From Firmicutes bacterium UBA5473 (GTDB lineage: Bacteria > Bacillota > DTU084), in contig DIQB01000106.1 in assembly GCA_002427165.1 (NCBI GenBank), positions 3,367-11,154 on the forward strand: DNA of 7,788 nucleotides. Reading direction: 5' to 3'. The position numbers were made by a program, and so were the translations under genes. The notes under the pieces were generated by a model that was not told the origin of the DNA, ran no database searches, and worked only from the letters and a program-made list of their open reading frames with translations. Below are positions 1 to 6,094 of this stretch, in pieces (position 1 is the first letter of the stretch; every line of letters begins with the position of its first letter).

Positions 1-756
1 TATAATTTTACAGATTCTCGGAATATGGTCAAGCGGATTCGCTATATTTTTGAACAGCGGGTGGGAGAGAAAACTCATCTTCAAGCCCACATGTCAGCTA
101 CTGTGGCTTTGCCCTATCTGGCGATGATGGACTCGTTTCTAAGCGGTGAGCAGTATAATGTAGCATATCTGCAGCTGCGCGGGGAAGCGCCAAAGAATTA
201 TGATGATGTAGAGATCGATCATTTTTATTACACATACTTCAATCCCCAGCGCTGGCAGGGTGAGATGCCTACAGAAAAATTTGGTGCGGTGGCTGTGCTG
301 TTACCTCAATTGAAGTGGGTTAAAGATAAAGGTTATGAGACTAATGAGTTAGCGTCTGAGAGTTTGGCTGCGATTACATTACTCCATGATCAACCTGTGG
401 TTTGGCCACTGTGGTGCAAACCGGATATTTTCAATCGGTGGAATGAAGTGAAGACTGCCTTCAATATTGGTGCCGAAGATTGTCAATTCATTCCCTATTG
501 GACAGATGGGCTTGTAAGTGAAGATGAAAAACTGATGGTGAGCCTCTATCGTCGACCCGGCAAATCTCTAGCACTCATCGCTAATGCAACGGGAGAGGCG
601 CGACATCTATCCGAACTTTCCTGGAATACACTTTTTGCATGCCCATCCGGCAGGGCAGTTTTAGGAAGAACAAACAGACTCGATGGCAAAAACCATAACG
701 TAGCAGACCTTACTTTAGAACCATGGGAATTTTTAATTGTAGAGCTGAATGAATAA
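1..756 (+). CDS. Glycoside hydrolase-like protein (DUF6067/GH123-like), C-terminal part, 5'-truncated
   Basis: The reading frame is open from base 1 with no in-frame stop, so the ATG at 25 is probably internal and the gene starts outside the window; 251 residues are visible. The first part (HMSAT...LPYLAMMDSFLSGEQYN) looks like the end of a TIM-barrel: a conserved His-Met-Ser, then a strand and an Asp/Gly-Glu motif, as in large glycoside hydrolases of the DUF6067 and GH123-like type. The last 75 or so residues begin with the pattern LMVSLYRRPGKSLALIANAT and end in PWEFLIVELNE. This is typical of a C-terminal beta-sandwich that follows such barrels. The enzyme would act on polysaccharide or glycan, but substrate and catalytic residues cannot be named from this fragment. 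It lies 100 bases upstream of the secreted-protein operon and may or may not be transcribed with it. The family call is from recalled sequence patterns and is tentative; that it is a real coding region is secure. Confidence 0.6.
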   Translation, partial: YNFTDSRNMVKRIRYIFEQRVGEKTHLQAHMSATVALPYLAMMDSFLSGEQYNVAYLQLRGEAPKNYDDVEIDHFYYTYFNPQRWQGEMPTEKFGAVAVLLPQLKWVKDKGYETNELASESLAAITLLHDQPVVWPLWCKPDIFNRWNEVKTAFNIGAEDCQFIPYWTDGLVSEDEKLMVSLYRRPGKSLALIANATGEARHLSELSWNTLFACPSGRAVLGRTNRLDGKNHNVADLTLEPWEFLIVELNE

Positions 757-763
757 GTAAAAG

Positions 764-799
764 CAGGTGGGTGTTCCCAAAAATGGAACACCCCACCTG
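764..799. terminator. Stem-loop after the glycoside hydrolase-like gene, possible terminator
   Basis: Bases 764-777 (CAGGTGGGTGTTCC) pair with 785-799 (GGAACACCCCACCTG) with a single bulged C, leaving a 7-base loop CAAAAAT. The stem is long and GC-rich and begins 7 bases after the stop codon of the preceding gene. On the + strand it is not followed by a T-tract (TAAAGTTAGC follows). On the - strand it is followed by CTTTTACTTATT, a T-rich run. It may stop or attenuate transcription of the first gene, protect a 3' end, or work on antisense transcripts. The hairpin itself is certain; its function is inferred. Confidence 0.6.
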
Positions 800-837
800 T
801 AAAGTTAGCTATGAATTTGGTTCAAAACAAATTACAG

Positions 838-847
838 AAAGGTGAGG
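838..847 (+). promoter_or_regulatory. Ribosome binding site of the small jelly-roll protein gene
   Basis: AAAGGTGAGG lies 9 bases upstream of the ATG at 857. It decides the start: a GTG at 842 in the same frame lies inside this Shine-Dalgarno sequence, whereas the ATG at 857 directly begins a textbook signal peptide. Confidence 0.8.
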
Positions 848-856
848 GATGAAATT

Positions 857-1507
857 ATGAAAAAGACAACGGTAATTAGTATTTTGTGTGTAGCAGTTTT
901 GTTTGGTGCTAGTGTTGCTTCTGCAGCCAAGGTCTCAGAATCATTTGAAACGTATGCTGATGGTGCATTCACCGGCAATGACTTTATTAAAAGCAGAGGA
1001 GTCACTATAATTTCCTCCCAGGCATCCGATGGTCAGAAGGCTTTATTGATGGAGGATGCAGGCAGGCCTGAGCTGATTGTCAGTTTTCAGGCAGTAGAAA
1101 ACACCCCCCTAGTTGCTAGTGTAGACATCATGCCTATAGCTACTGAACAACTATGGGTGGGATTGATGGATGGTAATAGAGTAGGACCCTATCTTACTTT
1201 CCATGCCGATGGCAGAATTTATGCAGTACCAGGTCAAGAGGGATCCGATGGCCCTGGAAAATCTATACCCATCATTCGCTACAAGGCAGGAACATGGTAT
1301 CGGGTTACAATTGAGGTTGATAATTTAGCAAGTCAGACTTATTCTGTTTCAGTAAAGCCACTGATTGGTGCAGAAACCAAAAAGGTAGATATTCCTTTCC
1401 GCTATCGGGCATCAAAATTAAATGCGATGAAAATTTGGCATACAAAAGATGGTGTGGGTAGCGATTTTATTGATAATATCCAGATAACTATTTCTGAGGA
1501 TAACTAA
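857..1507 (+). CDS. Small secreted single-domain protein, jelly-roll (LamG/ConA-like) fold
   Basis: This 216-residue protein starts with a signal peptide: MKKTT, a hydrophobic core VISILCVAVLFGA, then SVASAA with cleavage near residues 23-24. The mature part is a single beta-rich domain of about 190 residues. It opens with SFETY (29-33), an opening common in concanavalin/LamG-like jelly-roll domains, and closes with DFIDNIQI (203-210), where such domains often have a final (D)DI strand. In between are GPYLTF (110-115), WYR (147-149) and DIPFRY (178-183). The same motifs occur in the same order and at similar spacing in the N-terminal domain of the next protein, so the two are paralogues. It has no membrane anchor or lipobox and is probably released or bound to a partner at the surface. 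Jelly-roll domains often bind carbohydrate, but no binding site can be named here. Its stop codon overlaps the start of the next gene by one base, which points to translational coupling. It is not assigned to a named family. Confidence 0.8.
   Translation: MKKTTVISILCVAVLFGASVASAAKVSESFETYADGAFTGNDFIKSRGVTIISSQASDGQKALLMEDAGRPELIVSFQAVENTPLVASVDIMPIATEQLWVGLMDGNRVGPYLTFHADGRIYAVPGQEGSDGPGKSIPIIRYKAGTWYRVTIEVDNLASQTYSVSVKPLIGAETKKVDIPFRYRASKLNAMKIWHTKDGVGSDFIDNIQITISEDN
1496..1500 (+). promoter_or_regulatory. Ribosome binding site for the ATG start at 1507
   Basis: GAGGA lies at the end of the upstream coding region, 6 bases before the ATG at 1507. It supports translation from that ATG. A second possible initiation region exists downstream: the G-run 1532-1538, 7 bases before an in-frame TTG at 1546. 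Confidence 0.55.
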
Positions 1508-4500
1508 TGAGCCTTTTGGTATCCCAAAATTGGGGGGGTATTACATTGAGAAAAAGGAATTTGATTATAGGTGGTGCTACCTACCTGCTCCTGCTTTTAA
1601 TTTTGACTGGTACATCACTTGCAGCTGTGATCATCAACGAAGATTTTGAGTCATATCCAGTGGGGGGCTTTCAACCAGCCTCTGACTCTGGAATTGATTT
1701 GACGAGGAATATACTCGGAGAGATAGCAATAGCCAATGATTCGCCGGCTCCTGGAAATCAATATCTTGCTATCGCTGCAGATAGCACTTCTCCACGACTG
1801 AATGCAACTTGGAATTTTGATATTGCCGGTGATAAATCTGTCTATTTTTCATTTGATATTTTGCCTCAAGCCTGTGATACTTTTTTTGTAAGGCTCAATA
1901 ATAGCAATTCCTCAGGGCCATATTTGACTTTTACTAAAGGCCTTACTCTCAACGCATCAATTGAGGTGGATGGTAAGGGTGCTGCTCAACAAATATGTAC
2001 CTATAACCCCGCTGTTTGGTATCGAATTAGTTTTATAATAGGAAAAGTCGCAGATTTAAAATATACTGTGACTGTAGAGGCCCTCGATGGCAGCATAGAT
2101 CCCATTACAGTGGAAGATATTCCCTTCAGATACACCACTGCCAACAAATTTACTAGGTTGGTATTCGATAATTCAGGTGCTGGTAAAGGTACCCAATACA
2201 TCGACAACATTATGCTAATTGACGACTTTGAAAATTATGCGATAAACAATAAAATGGGACTCTCCCAAGACATAGACGGCGATGGTACCCTCGATGCGAT
2301 AGCGGATCCTCTTTTACAAGGTCCTCTGGCCAATCAAGACACAGTAGAAGTAAAGGTTAGTTGCTCCAATGTTTTAGGGGATCCTGTTGTGGGCAAAGCT
2401 ATAAGCCTTACCAGCTCGCGAGGAGAAGCAGATTCAATCGTGGCCTTAGACAAAGGCGCAGGAGCCGGGATCACAGATAGCGCAGGTAATGCCTACTTCC
2501 AGCTTCGAACGGCCAAGAGCACAACCGTTCTAGATAGAACACCGGCTACCCTCACTGCATTTGTAGGCGAAACTGAAGCAGCCAGTTTAGATGTGAATTT
2601 CCAGCAAGTTGTGAGTCTAAATAATAGCCGGCTCATGATTAAAAATACACCAACGGAAAAAATTTGGGCCAATGGTGAAGATATCTTTATAGTGGAAGTG
2701 CAGCTTTTGGACTATGAAGGCACAAATATGGCATATTCTGCCGAGGGACCTGAAGTGAAACTGATAAAGGTCTCTCCAGCTGAGGGTGAGATCACAATTA
2801 CACCGGCAGCAATAAATGCCAACTCCCAAGGCAGAGCAGGAGATTTTTCCATCACATCACTCTTTGCAGGTCTTGTGGAAATTACAGCCCAAATTGATGG
2901 GAAGGTCCTTTCTGTTCAAGAAGAACTCCAATTTGCAAAACCTGTGACCAACATAGTTGAAACTGACAAAACAATAATTTTAGCTCCAGGCTTCGATAAA
3001 CTGCCAATAGCAGAGCTTCCAGAGGCAGATAGCGTTCCGGCAGATGGAATCAGCGCTTGGCAGGTAAAGGTGAGGCTCATAGGCAGTAGTGGAGAAGCAC
3101 TGGCTGGAAGGGAACTCTCTATTTCCTCTGCAGATAGCACAGTAGTAATTTCTCCCCAAAGTGGAGTGAGCGAAAGTGATGGCACCTTTACAGCGACAAT
3201 TGCAAAGCAAGATCCATCTTTGCAAGATACGCAAGAACTAACAATTAGCGTGAACGTAGAAGCAGGAAAATATAATAAGGATTTTCAATATAAATTTATC
3301 CAGGATAGCTGGGGACCGATTGCTATTGCTAAATTTCCAGTTCTTGCACCAGGGGAGAGTATTGACGTTACAGATCCTGTCTGGATCGTATTTAACAAAC
3401 CTCTTGATTTAAGTAGTGCAGAGATAAAATTAATTCCTTACGATGGAAGTGGCAATCCCCTAGATGCGTATATAGTAAGCAATAAAGCCGCAGATCCAAC
3501 CTTTGGCGGGGAGCTCGTGCAGCTAGAATTAGCTGAGCATCCCCAGATTGCCAAAGAGCAGATCATGTATTTTCAACCTACAAGAAAATTAAAGTCCAAT
3601 CTAACTTATAAAATCCAGCTGATTGATGTTAAGGACACAGCTGGGAACCTTGCAAATGAGGCAGGTCTTACCGGGTGGGAAATCATCGGTTTGGATAATT
3701 CACCTCCTCGGCTTTTGGAATCTCTCCCTGAGAATGAAGCTAGGAATGTGGCAATCTCTACAGAAAAGGTTACCTTAACCTTCGATGAGGATGTAGCTTT
3801 TGATGACGATAGCAGCTTTATTCTAGAGGAGATCACAGGTGGAAATGTAGTCAGGCTTGGTAATTGTCTTGTAGAGGATTATCTTTTTGACGACGAAACC
3901 GAGTCTGCAGCTTTGATTCTACAGTTACCTGTAGCACTCAATAGCGACAGGTACTATCGACTGCGAATGTGGGGGATTTCAGATGTAGTTGGTACAGGGG
4001 AAGCAAATTCCATCTCAGAGGGCGATGCTATAACTGTTAGCTTTAAGACCACAGATACCCGTGCACCCCAGATTATTGAGAGCTATCCACAGCCAGGAGC
4101 AAAAGACATTCCTTACCAAAACTTGAATGCCAGTGTTTGTTTCGACGAAATCATCATCGACAGAGGCAGTACAGCTGCTTCAGTGCAACTAATCGACGCT
4201 AATGGGCAGCCTCAAGGAGAGGCAATAGAAGGAGTGCTCACGTTTTCAAACACAGGTGTGGTAGGGTGTTTGCAGATGGCTTTTGTAGGTTTGGAGCCTG
4301 ACAGTAGATATCAGCTGAATATCCAGGGTGTCTCCGATGAAGAGGGCTTTATCTACAATGGCAGCTGGGAATTTCAGACAGCTCCGGCAGAGCTCGAGAG
4401 CCAAGAGCCTTATTTGGAAAACGGAAGCTATGTGATCGAAACTCCAGTCTCAGAGAGCGAGAGTATTATCATTTATATTCCAGAGGGAGTTTACACAGAA

Positions 4501-5208
4501 AGCTTAGCTCTGCAAATCCAAAATTTAGCTAGTGCTGATAAAATGCAAGTTCTGCAAACACTGCCTCCGGGACATTTCGGCTCTGAAAAAATGTATCAGC
4601 TTACCACAGCTGATAACAAGCTACCGGGGACTCTCACAGTTAGCTTACCCTATACAACAGATAGTAACGGTAAGGTGGAAGTGATGGCTTCCTCAGGTGA
4701 GAAAAACTATGTAGAGCCTGAAAGACTATATGCAGCTTACTATCGTAGCTGGACTGCAGCTAGCGGTGATACTGCCGGCGAGTGGGTACCACTGCCAACA
4801 GAAGTTGAAGCTGGCCATCTGAATTTCACAATTGAAGAAACTGGGGTTTACGCTATTTTCGCAGCTCCCCTCTGGGAACAAAAGAAGCTGATTGATCAGT
4901 TGACCCTCTCGACTAACCCCTTTGCCCCAGGTAGCAAGGGACTTCGAGGAGAGACCACCTTTAAGTTTAACCTAGCACAAGCAAGTAAGCTTACCCTGAC
5001 GATTTATGATGCTTCAGGGAGAATGGTGGCCGTTCTGCTTGCAGATGAATTTTTCCCGGCTGGCTATCATGGCTATAGTTGGGATGGAACAGTAAATGGC
5101 AGGGCCCTGCGTTCAGGATTATATATTTACCGCCTCTTTGCTCGTACGACCGGTGGCGATAATCCTGATGTAGGAGTGGTAAGTGGTGCAGTGGGGATTA
5201 AGAATTAA
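1507..5208 (+). CDS. Large secreted multi-domain stalk protein: jelly-roll, Big_1/Big_5 Ig-like repeats, ZU5-like and C-terminal FlgD-like Ig domain
   Basis: The protein has 1233 residues from the ATG at 1507. The N-terminus has a basic LRKRN stretch and a hydrophobic core ending in TSLAA (about 14-40), a signal peptide. A TTG at 1546 would give MRKRNLIIGG, a more usual signal peptide, and is a serious alternative start. Domains, read by eye: jelly-roll paralogue of the preceding protein (about 41-238; GPYLTF 137, WYR 171, DIPFRY 204, YIDNI 231); a calcium-loop motif DIDGDGTLD (255-263); three Ig-like domains, the first and third resembling invasin/intimin Big_1 (about 273-368, 369-480, 485-600; VPADGISAWQVKV in the third); three SbsA/Big_5-like domains (about 601-728, 729-852, 853-958), two opening with PP/APxxxxSxP; a ZU5-like domain (about 960-1120); and a FlgD-like Ig domain (1137-1233) with NPF, TLTIYDASGRMV, YSWDGTVNGRALRSGLYIYR. 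This is the architecture of an extended surface adhesin or scaffold. The C-terminal domain resembles type IX secretion sorting domains, and the next gene is PorV-like. No catalytic residues are apparent. Individual domain boundaries are approximate. Confidence 0.82.
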   Translation: MSLLVSQNWGGITLRKRNLIIGGATYLLLLLILTGTSLAAVIINEDFESYPVGGFQPASDSGIDLTRNILGEIAIANDSPAPGNQYLAIAADSTSPRLNATWNFDIAGDKSVYFSFDILPQACDTFFVRLNNSNSSGPYLTFTKGLTLNASIEVDGKGAAQQICTYNPAVWYRISFIIGKVADLKYTVTVEALDGSIDPITVEDIPFRYTTANKFTRLVFDNSGAGKGTQYIDNIMLIDDFENYAINNKMGLSQDIDGDGTLDAIADPLLQGPLANQDTVEVKVSCSNVLGDPVVGKAISLTSSRGEADSIVALDKGAGAGITDSAGNAYFQLRTAKSTTVLDRTPATLTAFVGETEAASLDVNFQQVVSLNNSRLMIKNTPTEKIWANGEDIFIVEVQLLDYEGTNMAYSAEGPEVKLIKVSPAEGEITITPAAINANSQGRAGDFSITSLFAGLVEITAQIDGKVLSVQEELQFAKPVTNIVETDKTIILAPGFDKLPIAELPEADSVPADGISAWQVKVRLIGSSGEALAGRELSISSADSTVVISPQSGVSESDGTFTATIAKQDPSLQDTQELTISVNVEAGKYNKDFQYKFIQDSWGPIAIAKFPVLAPGESIDVTDPVWIVFNKPLDLSSAEIKLIPYDGSGNPLDAYIVSNKAADPTFGGELVQLELAEHPQIAKEQIMYFQPTRKLKSNLTYKIQLIDVKDTAGNLANEAGLTGWEIIGLDNSPPRLLESLPENEARNVAISTEKVTLTFDEDVAFDDDSSFILEEITGGNVVRLGNCLVEDYLFDDETESAALILQLPVALNSDRYYRLRMWGISDVVGTGEANSISEGDAITVSFKTTDTRAPQIIESYPQPGAKDIPYQNLNASVCFDEIIIDRGSTAASVQLIDANGQPQGEAIEGVLTFSNTGVVGCLQMAFVGLEPDSRYQLNIQGVSDEEGFIYNGSWEFQTAPAELESQEPYLENGSYVIETPVSESESIIIYIPEGVYTESLALQIQNLASADKMQVLQTLPPGHFGSEKMYQLTTADNKLPGTLTVSLPYTTDSNGKVEVMASSGEKNYVEPERLYAAYYRSWTAASGDTAGEWVPLPTEVEAGHLNFTIEETGVYAIFAAPLWEQKKLIDQLTLSTNPFAPGSKGLRGETTFKFNLAQASKLTLTIYDASGRMVAVLLADEFFPAGYHGYSWDGTVNGRALRSGLYIYRLFARTTGGDNPDVGVVSGAVGIKN

Positions 5209-5220
5209 GAGAAGACCGAG

Positions 5221-5225
5221 GGAGG
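5221..5225 (+). promoter_or_regulatory. Ribosome binding site of the PorV-like barrel gene
   Basis: GGAGG lies 8 bases before the ATG at 5234. It favours this start over an in-frame GTG at 5183, which would overlap the previous gene by 26 bases and put a charged, non-signal stretch ahead of the signal peptide. Confidence 0.85.
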
Positions 5226-5233
5226 AATACGGT

Positions 5234-6079
5234 ATGCGAAAGCGATCTCTAGCTTATGGTTTACTAGCAGTGGTCTTACTTGCCAGTTGCACCGCTGGAA
5301 GCTGGGCATTTGAAATAATGCCCAGCTCCGCTCGGGCTCTTGGTGTAGGTGGAGCCGGAGCCGCTCTGAGCGGTGGTTTTGGAGAGGTTTTGGCCCAAAA
5401 TCCGGCCCTGCTTACAGCCTCAGGCGTTGGTGCAAGTTTATTTTATAATAACAGATTTGCTATTTCAGGTTTTGAAGAACAGAGCATTAGTTTTGCCTGG
5501 AGAACAGGTAAATTGCATTGGGGTGCTCTGCTGCTGAATGAAGCAGCTCTTTTAACTGAAGAAAATCAGGGCAGCACCCGTGAAAATCAATGGCAGGAAC
5601 TTGAACTGGGTTTGGGACTGGCGGTGCAAGTTAGAAAAAATACGAATCTGGGCTTGGGGCTGTGGTCACAGCGACGAACCATTAGTGTAGATGATGATCC
5701 GGAAGGTTTATTTGAAGACGAAAACACAATATTTGCTACCATGGGTCTTTACCATAATCGGCCAAAGGTTGGTTTCTCTGCTGTGCTTGAGGACCCAACT
5801 GGCCTCTCCCAGGGGAAATTAGGCTTGCGTTTGGGTGAACTAGGTAGGCTCGTTGCTTTAGCCGAGGTTAAATACGAATTTGTTGAGGAAAGAGTCAACT
5901 ATTATGCTGGAGTTGAAACATGGCTCGCTCCGAACTTTGCTCTGCGGGCAGGAGTAGATCTGGCAGGTATGTTCACTGCAGGACTGGGCCTGGGCAAAGG
6001 TAATTGGAAAGTGGACTATGCTTATAAAACTCATCCTGCCGGCAATGCCCATTATCTGGGTACTAGCTATGGTTTTTAA
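5234..6079 (+). CDS. Outer-membrane beta-barrel protein, PorV/PorQ/FadL-like
   Basis: This 281-residue protein has a signal peptide MRKRS + LAYGLLAVVLLA, with probable cleavage after SWA (residue 25). LASC (16-19) also matches a lipobox, so lipidation at Cys19 is an alternative. The mature N-terminus reads MPSSARALGVGGAGAALSGG...AQNPALL (29-60). This is the signature of PorV/PorQ/UPF0164 and FadL-related barrels: a small-residue ARxLGxGGA segment followed by an NPA motif. The rest alternates polar and hydrophobic or aromatic residues in roughly 12-14 strands joined by charged turns, including an acidic loop DDDPEGLFEDEN. The last eight residues YLGTSYGF fit the BAM beta-signal spacing (xxGxx-aromatic-x-aromatic), ending in Phe. 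It lies 25 bases after the stalk protein gene and 15 bases before the next, so it is in the same operon. In type IX secretion, PorV shuttles cargo to the surface; such a role here is inference. A porin or transport role is equally open. Confidence 0.75.
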   Translation: MRKRSLAYGLLAVVLLASCTAGSWAFEIMPSSARALGVGGAGAALSGGFGEVLAQNPALLTASGVGASLFYNNRFAISGFEEQSISFAWRTGKLHWGALLLNEAALLTEENQGSTRENQWQELELGLGLAVQVRKNTNLGLGLWSQRRTISVDDDPEGLFEDENTIFATMGLYHNRPKVGFSAVLEDPTGLSQGKLGLRLGELGRLVALAEVKYEFVEERVNYYAGVETWLAPNFALRAGVDLAGMFTAGLGLGKGNWKVDYAYKTHPAGNAHYLGTSYGF

Positions 6080-6080
6080 G

Positions 6081-6087
6081 AGAGGTG
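6081..6087 (+). promoter_or_regulatory. Ribosome binding site of the last gene
   Basis: AGAGGTG lies 7 bases upstream of the ATG at 6095, immediately after the stop codon of the barrel gene. It supports tight coupling within one transcript. Confidence 0.8.
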
Positions 6088-6094
6088 AATTCTA

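Noticed and set aside
842..856. In-frame GTG at 842 as the start of the small jelly-roll protein
   Set aside because: It lies inside the Shine-Dalgarno sequence and adds MRDEI before a typical MKK signal peptide. The ATG at 857 is better.
757..856. Sigma-70 promoter for the operon in the intergenic gap
   Set aside because: TTGGTT (817-822) has no -10 box at proper distance, and TATGAA (810-815) has no -35 box. The operon promoter may be upstream, or of another type.
1104..1109. Run of six C in the small jelly-roll gene as a phase-variation tract
   Set aside because: It is short and internal, and six-base runs are expected by chance at this length.
4915..5208. Calling the C-terminal domain a flagellar hook-cap protein (FlgD)
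   Set aside because: Only the Ig-like fold pattern is shared. The rest is a secreted stalk protein and there are no flagellar neighbours.
5183..5233. In-frame GTG at 5183 as the start of the barrel gene
   Set aside because: It would overlap the upstream gene and add a charged stretch before the signal peptide. The ATG at 5234 has GGAGG at ideal spacing.
546..6052. Open frames of 64-89 codons on the - strand (546-791, 2001-2210, 2617-2829, 2916-3185, 2980-3234, 3606-3836, 5858-6052)
   Set aside because: All lie opposite well-supported + strand coding regions, lack convincing domain patterns, and overlap each other in part. They are shadow frames.
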